Shown here piece after piece: positions 39,281-49,267 of a stretch of 49,267 nucleotides of DNA; within the stretch, counting starts at the first letter, position 1; each line of letters opens with the position of its first letter. The DNA is from Chara braunii (taxonomy: Eukaryota; Streptophyta; Charophyceae; Charales; Characeae). A program made the translations under genes and the position numbers. The stretch spans positions 1,414,798 through 1,464,064 of the forward strand of contig BFEA01000146.1 of NCBI GenBank assembly GCA_003427395.1, given 5' to 3'. The notes below the pieces were generated by a model. The model worked only from the letters and a program-made list of their open reading frames with translations, was not told the DNA's origin and did no database searches.

Positions 39281-41299
39281 AGGTACAACATAGGGTTTTC
39301 CTCCCGTATTTCAGAGGATAATGGATCGTCGCTCGAAGTCCAGATTTGCTCGTAACGCCACAAGAGCGGGAAGGCCGAAAAGGACATCGTAGGTGTTTAC
39401 GTCTAATACCACGACATCTCCCAACGCATGCACCTTTCCTAATCGAAAAGCGACGTTGGTAATTCATCCCACTGTTTTGATCTTCTCTTCGTCTGCCGAA
39501 ACGAGCTGATCCTTTTCCGTAAGCACGATTAGATCGTTTCTCCTACCCGCCCTCCCAGTTACTCGTAGCGAAATAGTCAAAACAACAGCTCCCGAATCTA
39601 TGATTGCATTGTACGGAATTCCCCATATCTCAATGTCGCATTCCGCAGATTTACAAGGGATGGGTTTAATCCGTAGGAAATGATCGTCTTTCTGGATTAA
39701 TCCTACCCGTATCGGATCCGAAGTGCCAGCTGCATTTTCGTTTGGCATGGGGGTTTTAGCTTTCGCATTCGTTGTTCGGGCGAAGGCGAATCGCTTTCGG
39801 TTCGCCTTACAGTGCTGTAGCATTCGCTCATTGGCTTGTTCAGAGATTGAGAGCAAATGACCAATCGGAAGTGGAATCCGATGGTCCAAGGCTCGGATGA
39901 TGTTCAGCACATCGATTTCTCCAGTGACGAAGGTGGGTCCTCCCGAATCCATCTCTCCTGTCACTTCTTTCTGTTCCGGCGCAGGTCTGATCGTTCCAAT
40001 CATTCCAAGCCCCAGATACCCAAGTGATACATACTGATCTAATGGAATGAGCTGAGTAGCCTCCTCTGAGGTAGCTAGCGCACTTCCTCCTCCCTCCATT
40101 TCTTCCATCAGGGCTCCTACCCGTCCAGGTCTGTTAGCGATGGGGGTTGCAGCTACTGGCGCGGCTCCGACTCGCTGTTGCGGGGGCCGGTAAGGGCAAT
40201 CTTGAGCTAGATGCCCCGGTTGATGGCATGCATGATAGACGTTCAGATTGTCTGTGCCTCCTTCGAGAACAGGTGTCGGGGCCAGTCCTTGTTGGATTGG
40301 GGCGGCACATACTGCGATGGGTTGCATGTTTCTCATCATAGCTTCCAACCGAGTATTATGCTCCCGCTGTTCCTTTTTGCTTTCTTGGATTAGGCTAATT
40401 AGTGTTTTGGTTAGCTCCAAAATGGCGATTGATTCATTCGACCGTACGGGGTTCTCGATCGGTGGCGGGGGCGCCGTCATTACAGGTGCTGGCATCACAG
40501 GGGCGGGCATACCCGTAATCACGCTCGACGTTGGTCGTTTAGGGGATATCTGCTTCAGATAGGTAACTCGACCTGACACAAACCCCATGTTTTCGAATTT
40601 GTTTTGCAACGCGGCCAACTCAGCCTTGGCCCTCGCAAGTTCGGACGAGTCTCCTTCCTTAGAATAGTCTTCTCCTTCCAGGAAACTCGCCGCGAACTTT
40701 CGTTCCATTTCTTTCGCAGCCGCCATAATCTGTTGCAGCGTATGATTGGAAGGGGAGAACTATTTTCGCAGTTTCGCCCTTATCGTTCGGCTACGAAGTC
40801 CATCGATGAACAAATCTCTTCCTACTTGCTCACCTCGCTCCGTTTTCACGAACATTCGGTAAAACCGGTTTCGGTATTCCGTAAAAGATTCAAGAGGTTT
40901 TTGAACTCGATCTTTAATCATAAAGAGCGCTTGTTCCGGATGGATGTAATCAAATCGATTCAGGAAATCTCGTTCGAAGGTCGGAAGATCCACCCATACA
41001 TAAGTATTGAACCAATGATGGGCGTCCCCTCCTAACCGAGCGGGGATTTTCACCTGAGCTTTGTTGTCATCATAATGTTGCGCACGGAGCGTGGCTAACC
41101 ATGCTCCAGCAAGATGATGCGCAGGATCGAACAAATAGAGATCTGGTGGCGTCATAGGAGTTTGTGCACGTGGTACGGGTTGATTAGGATTTTGCTTGGG
41201 ATTCGGGTTCTGTAGGGGGTTCTGCTGATTAGCATTCATGTTGACGGCCCGTCGATTAGCCGACCTGCTTCTAGTGACGACAGGGTCGCGTTTATGCAC
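39281..41299 (-). pseudogene. Element B gag and protease
   Basis: One frame with three stops (about 40757, 39462 and 39314). Gag: the frame is open from 41299, first ATG at 41239; capsid with HHWFNTYVWVDLPTFERDFLNRF and LESFTEYRNRFYRMF. The zinc knuckle at residues 164-177 of the second piece reads YHACHQPGHLAQDC, so the first Cys is Tyr. The protease has YNAIIDSGAVVLTIS (active-site DSG), and its second half continues past the 39462 stop with VVVLDVNTYDVLFGLPAL. The product would be Gag plus the enzyme that processes Gag-Pol. Confidence 0.85.
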
Positions 41300-41380
41300 G
41301 CTCTGTAGTCGAGGTCACCCTCGCTTAGCCAGATCGCTTGATTATTGTGCTGTTAGTCTTATAACCCGGCCACGTGCCGG

Positions 41381-41392
41381 GCTCCGATACCA
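41381..41392 (-). promoter_or_regulatory. Primer binding site of element B (tRNA-iMet type)
   Basis: The minus strand reads TGGTATCGGAGC, one mismatch from the TGGTATCAGAGC that primes many plant LTR elements from initiator tRNA-Met. It lies one base from the LTR edge at 41394. Confidence 0.85.
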
Positions 41393-41393
41393 A

Positions 41394-43411
41394 TGTCACG
41401 CCCAGCGCGACTTCCTGATCAGAGTAGGATGTGGGCCTGGAAGTGCGAAAAGGGTGTGCCAAGGATTTTTTGGGAAAGTGGGGTTGGAGTCCCAGGTCAG
41501 AACTGAGATCTCCTGTGGCAGAGTTTTTCGGGGGCACGAGTGTAATTTGGTTGAGAGGACGGACCGCTTCCGGTCATAAGGCCGATGGCATGCGCGGATC
41601 AGTCAGGGTCGTCCGAACCGTCTGTTTTGATAGCGGCGGTTCGACGAAAGGTCCATCCGGGGTGGGTGTGATTCTGACGAGTCAGGCCATCGGATGTCGC
41701 CACGTGGCGTTGGTCGTCGTACGTTCGGGTTAGGCCCTCGGGGTACCGGGGTTCTCTGATTGCTGCGTCGCCGGCAATTTCCGCAGGGTGTGAGGGGCCA
41801 GTATGGGGCTATGGCGTTCCACGGGACGACCGTGAGTTTATGATACGGGAGGTGAAGACGGAAGGGAGGGAAGTTAGTGAAGATAACGACGAAACCGGGG
41901 GAAATAAAGTAGTGCGTGTGGTCCAAAGTGAGGAAATCAGGGCACCGTGGATCGCTGGTTGTGGCACAATGGAATTCCCTAGGACACAGTCGATTCTCGG
42001 TTAAGTAGGGGAACCTCTGTCGGAGGCACTCTTCTATCCAAGGGGTGAAGTACTCCGGGTCCCACGACGAATCTGAGTCTCTAGAGCGAGTCATTTTATC
42101 ATCGTGGAGCTGTGGAATTCCTAAGAGCGTGTTCGCCCGTGCTTATCCTAATACTCGAATTGTTGCGGATTACCGCGGGTGAGTATGGGTAGACTGCGCA
42201 ATTTGGATCGCGTTTACACGTGTTCACCCAGGGTGATCGCGCCACTGCATGCAAAATGGCCACTGATCACATCCCGTCATTCAGTATTCCCGCAGTCGTT
42301 AGACCTTTCATGCGTGGGTGGTTACGAATCGATGCGCGTGGACACATGTAAGTGCGCAGATCAGATCGCGCTTACACGCTTCCCCGCAAGGTATTCGCTT
42401 ATCAAACAGCTACCCAATCATCTAATCACTCCGCGATCCGTACGCAATCATTTCGGAATATGCAAGGTGCTAACAACAGCAATAGTGAGGATTACGCGAA
42501 CTTTCCTATTATGATCATGAGTGTATCAAAATGACAAGCAAAGGCAAAGATCAGGCATAAGGAAAAACAAACAGACATAGCATTCATTCATCCATTCATT
42601 CATTCATCAGCACAACACAAAATATCCGAGATTGCAAAACCAAGTGTGGGTCAAAACCAAGTCGAGATTCCAAAAACAAAAACGGGCGAATCGCCCGGAT
42701 CTGAGATCAAAACTTATATACAAAAGCAAAGAGGGAGGAAAGACAAAAGAAACAACAAATCCGCGTCCATCAACCTCAACTCCCTCTTTCTCTCTCTCTC
42801 TCTCCGATGCGGACAGTTCGTCGTCACGCACCAACCCACGAAGTTGTCACCCCGCTTAGTCCTTCCGCACCCGTCAGGTTCGTCCGTGCCCACAGTCCGT
42901 CGTGGCCCGCGTCAACCCCGCGCGTTTGGCACCAGCTCATCGGGTCGCCCGACTCCCACTTCAACTCACCTCTTACTTCGCTCGTGAGCCGACCCTCACT
43001 GATCGCGCTACCCCGAGCTTCCAACAGCAGGTTAAGAGAGCTAACTAATCGCGCAACCGAAATTTATAGCGTGCATGCATGCGCGAAGAACACGGAATTA
43101 CAAGGACTTAGGAGGAGAGAAGGGGGAGGGATTGCCTACGTTTGCATGGCCAGATCGCCGTGTGGGGGACGTAGCCGCTCTCCACGCATCGATCCGATCA
43201 TGCAGCCAATCAACCAATCGATCGTCCTGGGGCCCACCCGGGCCTGAACCAGCCATCTGAAAGGAACCGACGCAAAAAGACGAAGAAGCGAGGACACCGA
43301 TGCAATTTCCCATCCATCCCAATCTCCCATAATTGTCCCATCCTTCCCGGCTTAGGACCCCTCGTCGCTACCGCGCAAAAAATCGCGCGGTGCGGAAATC
43401 GGTTCGTCACA
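41394..43411 (-). repeat. 5' LTR of element B (~2.0 kb)
   Basis: On the plus strand it starts TGTCACGCCCAG beside the primer site and ends TTCGTCACA. The right end is set by the repeat of 43198-43411 at 32699-32920. The ends are near-complementary (TGTCACG and CGTCACA). Inside are a CT microsatellite (42788-42806) and (ATTC)n at about 42580-42606. I find no convincing full 3' partner in the window, so the length is provisional. Confidence 0.6.
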
Positions 43412-44800
43412 GTGGGGTCTCCCGGCCCCAGTTGCTTTGATTTTGGGCAATACAAGAGTTGGTATGATTCTCCAAAAAAAAAAGAAAAAAAAAGAAGGAG
43501 ATATGTTCCATGACATGGAGAACGTCAGTTAAAAACTGTGAGGTGAGAGAAAAAATATATATAGGTGAGAGAAAAAATATATATAGCTGTCCCCCAGTGA
43601 GGAGAAGACAAAAAAAAAAAAACAATGTCAAGGTCCCTCTGCATAATGGCCCCTGTGCATTGAGAACCAAAAAAAAAAAATCCTGCCTTCTTCCGCCTTC
43701 CTTCGTTTCCTCTCACGTTTTGGAAGATGTAAGGGGCTTGCAACACCACTGTCGAAAGGCAAAAAAAAAACAGGGATGTCATAATAAATTTGACAGCCTC
43801 CCTTCGACAATTTACCCCCCTTCAGCCACACAGCACTGTAGAATGGGCGCACTTGTGAATGTAAGAGGGAAAAAGACGAACGCGCCTGAGGGTACGACAA
43901 GCAGCAGTCCACCCTGATGTCACCCCCACTCACCAAATTTCGAAGAGAAGTTGATGGCGCAACGGAGGACTGTTTTCCCTTAGGACGACCATGGCTGACC
44001 GCTCCAGGGGATCAATGTGTGCCTAGTAACCGGCCTCTACAACACCCTGGGCTTTAAAATAAAAAATAATAAATAAATAAATAAAAGAAAGAAAGCATCG
44101 GAGTAGCAGGAGGCTGGGGATTGATTCAACAACTTTCGGAAGGAGGTGTCGAGAAGCATTGGGCCTCGCTCCGCTACTGTCCACTGTACAAAATTGTGGA
44201 CAGTTCGCGGACAGCTATGGCAGCGTACAAAAACCGTGGAAACGCAGCATAGCTCCACTCACTGTACACTATACAACACCCGAATTTGTGAGTTCCCTAC
44301 GAGACACGGGCGCAGCACTATAAGACACAGCCTCGACATCATTTTGTACGCCCAGACTTCGCGCTCGCTGCCCGAAAAGGTGGAGGGTCCGTGGGTTCCT
44401 ACGAGGACCGTCGACGAAACTACCTGTGCACGATGGGACCTATACAAAACTGGACAGTCAATTTTCCACGGTATTTGTGACAAATGTCCAAGCCTTTTTG
44501 CACACCGATAATGGGCAGTAAGTGGAGCGTCGTCCCACTGTCCATTTTCGTACAGTGGACAGTAGTGGAGCAAGGCCCATTCTCTGACAACTTGCGAATT
44601 CGACAGGCTGTGTGGCCGAGAGAAACTATTAAAAATCGTGTGTGGCAAGCCCCTAAGAGGCTCGCCTGGACGTAACGACTGTTGGAGGGCGGCTGTCAAA
44701 AGTACCAGTCTGACACCTGTCGAAATTTGTTTGAGCTGCAGTTTTTTCAAAAGCCTGTGTGGCAATGCAAAATTGATGAAAACCTGGTTTTCGACAGCCT
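43412..44800. other. A-tract-rich stretch without recognised gene
   Basis: This contains a perfect 23-bp tandem duplication around GGTGAGAGAAAAAATATATA (43540-43587), several A10-12 runs and an (AAATA)n tract near 44058-44090. Recurrent words CTGTCCACTGTACA and CAGTGGACAGT near 44175-44570 are inverse to each other. ORFs show no known domain. Confidence 0.4.
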
Positions 44801-44807
44801 GTGTGGC

Positions 44808-45050
44808 GGGCCTGGCCTCGCTCCACTACTCACGAAGTGTGCAAAACGAGAGTGAATCTTCCGGTACAACATGGGAAGATACACCGCCATGATTTTTGTC
44901 TTTTGTGCATGTCCAGAGACGCCTTAAGTCTCCTTCGGCAGCACTCCACTGGACATGCGCAATAGACAAAATCCATGGTGGTATCTTTCCATGTTCTAAT
45001 GGATGATTCACTCTCGTTTTGCACATTTCAAGAGTAGTGGTGAGAGGCCC
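44808..45050. repeat. Long imperfect hairpin with ~105-nt arms
   Basis: The left arm 44808-44916 and right arm 44949-45050 are inverse complements at most positions, from GGGCC...CACTACT through GTGCAAAACGAGAGTGAAT to GCATGTCCAG. The loop is about 32 nt. Arm mismatches are scattered single bases and small bulges. It could be a MIR-like precursor, a foldback transposon relic or an inverted repeat making small RNAs. No coding role. Confidence 0.8.
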
Positions 45051-46177
45051 GTTCCCTCGAAGTCCCACTTGCACCATTGAGTTGAGCTAGCTCAACAGTG
45101 TGACATCTTTTCAAACATTTTTTAATTCATTCAAGTTAGAAATGAAAAAAGCTTTTTTTTAATGTCTGGACATTCTTTTTTTATCATTTTTTCCTATTTC
45201 ATTTTTTTGCCTTTCTCCTCACGGCCAGTGCCCGAATTCACGTCATGGAGGGTCACAATCAGAAAAACAGGACAGTGTGAGGAAAAGAACTTCCTTTTGA
45301 ATGCACCTATCCACTAAAGGCGGCCGAATTCAACAACTCGTGTGAAAGTACTACTTGTTGGCTGGACGACCGCCTCGTTGCTCCGTTTGCAGAATCGGGC
45401 CTCGGACCGTACGGTACTATGATATGTCAGAAGCCAGGCTCATTATGTAAATAAAAGTTGTCCTTCCGTGAGAAATCGTCATTGAGCTGGCTACCAAGAG
45501 AAAAAAATGAGAGCTAGCTCAACGGAAGGGTGCTCGGGTAGGGGGCGTTCTATTTGAGAAAAAGGCAGTTTACTCTGGTCTCCAATAATAATAATAAAAA
45601 AAAAACAAGAAAAGGAAATTAAAATTTCTTTCCTTGAATCCACCGCTGGATTTGCAGGGACATCTAGCATCTTCGAGGTTGTGCCCTGTCACATGTGATT
45701 GAATGCTCACCGTTGAGGTAGCTCAACTCTGCTAGTGGGACTTGGCCCTGGGGGATTCAGATTCCCCCCTGTTTCTTTTTTCCAACAACTTTTTTTTCTT
45801 TTTTTTGAGGGCAAGACAAGACACATGATGTCATTAGATCAAAGATTGCTATGAAAAGATCCGTGAAGTGAGTACGAGAAGAAATTCCGAACAGCTTCAT
45901 GTGTGCACCTGTCACGGCTAATAATACTACAACTCAAAACGTGAGAGAAAGAAAAGAAAAGACGGCACAAAAAACAAAAAAAAAAAGCTGGAACGAGCAC
46001 CAACGAAGTTTCGTGACGGCTTCCTTTTTTTTCCGTGCCGGCTTTCTAAAATGGCTATTGTTTTGCGATACAAAGGGGAAAGGGAAGAAATAGAGGGCGT
46101 TATGTTGTCCTACGGACAACTACCTGACAAAGGACAACATCCGTGCGCAAGGGGTCATGCTAATGTTCTCTGTAACC
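45051..46177. other. AT-rich stretch without recognised gene
   Basis: Homopolymer A and T runs dominate. A perfect 16-bp palindrome GTTGAGCTAGCTCAAC lies at 45081-45096, and related GAGCTAGCTCAAC words recur near 45506-45520 and 45715-45728. No gene seen. Confidence 0.4.
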
Positions 46178-46270
46178 AACGGGACTGGCTCAGTTGGTAC
46201 ACTCCTGATTTGTTGAAATAGAGACTCAAGCCGGGCACTTCAATGACGATTTTGTTTTATTTTATTTTAT
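46178..46270 (+). repeat. tRNA-like / SINE-like relic
   Basis: TGGCTCAGTTGG at 46186-46197 fits the pol III box A consensus. GACTCAAGCC at 46223-46232 is a degenerate box B at about tRNA spacing, followed by a T-rich tail with repeated TTTTA. No cloverleaf can be folded with confidence. Confidence 0.35.
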
Positions 46271-46427
46271 TTTTGGGAAAAGGTGAGTAATCCATAATCA
46301 CGGCATAATCACACTGCGACCCCAAATCCGCAAAATATGCGGTGCGGATTTGGGAAGGGCCGATTTGAGGTTTTGGGCATGCTTCGGGTCGGACTGTTGT
46401 ACCTTTTCGGATGGGACAAGGTTGCGG

Positions 46428-47609
46428 TGTCGAGCGCATCGGTCCCTTGTAGTGCGGGACCCTATCGGCCGCGTCACGCAGGAGTTGGTCTACCTCGTCG
46501 CGATATACATGGAGCTTCCGCAAGCCGCTCCGGCCGAGTGCGTCAGCCATACCTCTCGCGAGCCCCTACGACAGGATAGGGCCAACGCGAGGAACGACTT
46601 ACCTCCACCTGCGGGAGCTGTCACCTTGCTTCGGTGGGCATATCCCCACCGAGCTACCAGTCCATAGTACGAAAGCTAATCAGTTGCAATGATCGCAGAG
46701 TTGGACTAGCCGATGGCGTTTCTCGTTCACTGTAGCATAGGAGGTACGCGCGGTTTTACACCTCTATCGGATCTGCACACAAATAGGCGCACTGGGGGGC
46801 TGAAGTCCCAAGCGCGACTCGTCGTCGATCGACTAAGACGCATCTCATGCGTTACACCACAACACTCACACACACGGAACGACACAAAAAAAAAAAGACA
46901 ACAACACTCCTAGTCCCTTTTATAACCATCCCAGAACCTTCTGACACGGAAAATCGGGTAGGCGACGTGAGCGAAACTTAGTATATAATTGCGCGGACGC
47001 AGGGCCTTCCCATATCGACTAGCAATGCATGAATACGCAAGCAGTCGCAATGATGGCGTACTATGTGGTACCCATAATCACGAGAACCTCGATACTCTCA
47101 AACTTCAAAGGTTGCGTTCAACACTGAAGTGTCGGTTGACTCGCGCCTTGAGGGGTCAATCTCTCAACGCTGGACAACCGCTCAGTGCGGTTGATCCCCA
47201 CACCCTTTTTTGTACCCTGCGGAGAGTGGGTGGTACACAGGTTCATATCTGTGGCGACAATCGTCTCTTACCGCCCTGGAGGCCAGCTCCGTCATCCAGG
47301 GTTTGGAGTGAACTCAAGGGGTTTGACTTTGATGGCTGTCACGGACTACCACGTCCAACTATAAAAACTTTTAAAAGCAAAGGATAAAAGCAGATCTTTC
47401 TTTTTCTCAAAGCATAATCCGTTTAACCCTTGCACACAGTCCTAATAGGCCGCGCGAACACTCAAGGCATATGTATGTACATATATATAAAGAGTTATAA
47501 ATATGTGACGATCACTTCTCACAATCACAGTGGGACTCCCCTCAGCCATATATATGTGTGTAACCGCAGTCAATCAAAACCAAAGTCCGAACCACAAAAC
47601 ATACCTGCA
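46428..47609 (-). repeat. Second LTR of family D (probably solo)
   Basis: It aligns end to end with 8381-9552, starting TGTCGAGCGCATCGGTCC and ending CATACCTGCA. No primer site lies beside it and no internal region follows, so it is a solo or truncated LTR. No clear target-site duplication (flanks TGCGG and ATCGC). Its right end interrupts the hAT transposase remnant. Confidence 0.75.
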
Positions 47610-48005
47610 ATCGCAGCCTGAAGCAGACGACCGTTGCCCCAACAGTCGAATGACATGGAGCTGCAAGTGTTGTAGCTCATTGCACCCGTGTTTCCACCAT
47701 GCCACAGGGTTCTGCTTACGGGCTCCATCCATAGCCACCTGCGAGCTGAACTTGCCAATGTTCTGAACCCAACAATCAACTTCATACTCCACCTGGTCGC
47801 ACATCTCATGTGACGCCCCTTTGAGCCATGTGTACACCCAAGTGTAGAATCCATCTTGGATCTCTGCATCCTTGTGCGGCTCAGACGACCTGTACTCTGG
47901 ATCTAGGAGGGTTGCACAATGGAGGGGGATGGTCATGACATTCCATCTGCGCATGACCATCAACTCGATCTCATCCCACAGATCCACTGTCAGGTCCTTG
48001 TTAAC
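47610..48005 (-). pseudogene. hAT-family transposase, C-terminal fragment
   Basis: The minus-strand frame reads RRWNVMTIPLHCATLLDPEYR, then a helix with VEYEVDCWVQNIGKF, then NPVAWWKHGCNELQHLQLHV and LLGQRSSASGC. This is the order of the hAT dimerisation region (P-L-H..A..L-P-Y, then WW, then L.Q..SSSGCER). It breaks off after SSASGC where the LTR begins, just before the expected ERNWS. The N-terminal catalytic core is absent. A cut-and-paste DNA transposase relic. Confidence 0.75.
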
Positions 48006-48480
48006 TCACAGGCGTTCCACTATCCTGTCCATCTTGACATTAACCTTGTTGATGGTCGGACCGTTGTGAGGAAATTCGGGGAGGTGGACGCCTGCCGCTC
48101 GCTGAAGCCAAGGGCAACAACGCCTGTCACCCGCTGCGCCCGCTTCGGAGGTCCTCAGCGATCGACAGGGGGTGGGATTCAAACTTGCCTATCAAATTCC
48201 CACTCGGAGACTGAGCTCTGAGATCTTTTGCAATCGGACCGATAATGATGATAATAAAAAAAAAAAATAATAAAGTAATAATAACAATAATAATTATACT
48301 CCCTCATATTCCCGTGTCTCTGTACTGTAAACACTAGAAGTGGTTCGAGGACACTATGCCATCCGATTCAAGCTCTAGAATAGAAACCACTTTCGCTATT
48401 CAGCCGCATTGAAGCAACCAAATAGTAAGGCGTCAACAGTTGTTCGAAGATCCCGACGGTCAATATGTCTACCTTGATGT
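48006..48480. other. Stretch right of the hAT relic without recognised gene
   Basis: This may hold decayed upstream hAT sequence, but I cannot show it. An A/T tract with AAT and AATA repeats occupies 48240-48300. Confidence 0.35.
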
Positions 48481-48483
48481 AAC

Positions 48484-48985
48484 CCTGCTGATGAACAGCT
48501 AGTGCCTGATCGGCAATAATCAGCCAGTGCATGTTCTGCTAATGAGCAGTCAGTGCCTCATCGGCCAATGAGCGACACATAACTGGTCGGTTAATGAGGA
48601 ATGAGTGTTTGATCCGCTGATGAGCAGCAAATGCTTGATCTGCCAATCAGCACCCCGTGCTTGATCTGTCAACGAGGAGTGAGTGTTTGATCTACTGATG
48701 AGCAGCCAAATCCTGATCTGCCAATAAGCAGCCCGTGCTTGATCTGTCAATGAGGAGTGACTGTTTGACCTGCCGATGAGCAGCCAATGGTTAATCTGCC
48801 AGTAAGCAACCCGTGCTTGATCTGCCCATGAGGAATGACTGTTTGACCCGCCGATGAGCAGCCAATGCTTAATCTGCCANTAANCAACCCGTGCTTGATC
48901 TGCCCATGAGGAATGACTGTTTGACNTGCCGATGAGCAGCCAAAGCCTGATTCTGCCAATAAGCAGTCAGTGCTTGATCTGCCAA
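48484..48985. repeat. 78-bp minisatellite built from ~26-bp subunits
   Basis: Each subunit resembles CTTGATCTGCCAATGAGCAG plus six to seven variable bases. Three subunits make a higher-order unit of about 78 bp containing GAGGAATGACTGTTTGACC. The best units are about 48690-48940. Confidence 0.85.
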
Positions 48986-49163
48986 TGAGCACTAGGAAAC
49001 TGATATGGCTATCAACANCATCGAAGTCACCTAAACTCTNGTGCTTGTGTNCGTCCAATCGTCTTCACATTCCTGATGGATGATCATGACCAGGTGTTTT
49101 TCGCTACTGGTTCNCTCGAGAGTTTAGTTCCATAGATCTTCTTTTCTCAGTGGTCTTCCCAAG

Positions 49164-49212
49164 CCCGTTTGACTACTCTCTCTCTCTCTCTNTNTNTCNC
49201 TCTCTNTCTCTN

Positions 49213-49267
<55 letters not shown>
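49164..49267. repeat. (CT)n microsatellite with unresolved bases
   Basis: A CT dinucleotide run to the window end, with several N in its first half. It probably marks where assembly stopped. Confidence 0.95.

Larger units (their letters stand above)
33480..41393 (-). mobile_element. Ty3/gypsy element B, internal region
   Basis: The most complete element of the window. Sense order (high to low coordinate): primer site, gag, zinc knuckle, protease, a long linker, RT, RNase H, PHD-like finger, integrase, ORF X, ORF Y. Gag, protease, linker and RT lie in one frame broken only by point stops, so the ancestor had a single gag-pol frame. It is inactive: stops in gag, protease, RT and integrase, a deletion in RNase H, and YMDG for YMDD. 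Confidence 0.9.

Noticed and set aside
44259-44765. 168-codon minus-strand ORF
   Set aside because: No recognised motif, biased composition, and it overlaps repeated CTGTCCACTGTACA words.
48120-48235. tRNA or SINE on the minus strand near GTTTGAATCCC
   Set aside because: It resembles a T-arm/box B motif, but the flanks do not pair and there is no box A at the right distance.

Overview
The window reads as repeat-rich nuclear DNA of a plant-lineage (streptophyte) eukaryote. I see no bacterial operons, no intact host gene and no CRISPR array. The best taxonomic clue is a mitochondrial insertion at 28.5-29.25 kb carrying pieces of nad5, rps19 and the start of rps3. The rps19 stop overlaps the rps3 ATG, a gene order typical of plant and charophyte mitochondria. 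The reverse-transcribing elements use plant-type primer sites (tRNA-iMet and tRNA-Asp). A charophyte such as Chara, or a bryophyte-grade plant, would fit; this is inference and I cannot name the species.

Layout: 1-2.4 kb unrecognised. 2.43-3.73 kb and 10.09-11.33 kb are the two arms of a large inverted duplication. Each arm holds an array of short hairpins with a shared ~21-nt core and stems that differ from unit to unit yet stay self-complementary. Between the arms lies a decayed Ty3/gypsy-like element (D, minus strand): LTR 8381-9552, tRNA-Asp-type primer site, an ORF upstream of gag, then gag with a CCHC knuckle. 11.3-18.1 kb is a second defective Ty3/gypsy element (C, minus strand). It has its own tRNA-Asp primer site, a tandem family of about five related ~130-aa domains upstream of gag, then gag, protease, RT and RNase H. 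Its coding region runs directly into the hairpin array and lacks integrase. 18.1-20.1 kb has two further minus-strand ORFs. 20.25-22.25 kb is a series of three minisatellites. 23.4-23.66 kb is a tandem foldback repeat.

24.04-29.35 kb (A) and 33.48-43.41 kb (B) are two copies of a third Ty3/gypsy family, both minus strand. B runs from gag through protease, RT, RNase H, a PHD-like zinc finger and integrase to two extra ORFs (X and Y) beyond pol. Its tRNA-iMet primer site and a ~2 kb 5' LTR lie at the high-coordinate end. A is truncated in RT, and its RT is split by the mitochondrial insertion. Both copies show the same 90-bp duplication around an assembly gap. Removing it restores the integrase frame in each. 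43.4-46.3 kb is A/T-tract-rich with a long ~100-nt-arm foldback. 46.43-47.61 kb is a second LTR of family D inserted in a hAT transposase remnant. 48.48-48.99 kb is a 78-bp minisatellite, and the window ends in a (CT)n microsatellite.

No element looks intact; all coding regions carry stops or frameshifts. The features most worth following are the covarying hairpin array, the repeated leader domain of element C, the X/Y accessory ORFs with a conserved ATGA overlap, and the PHD-like finger plus inferred intron upstream of integrase.
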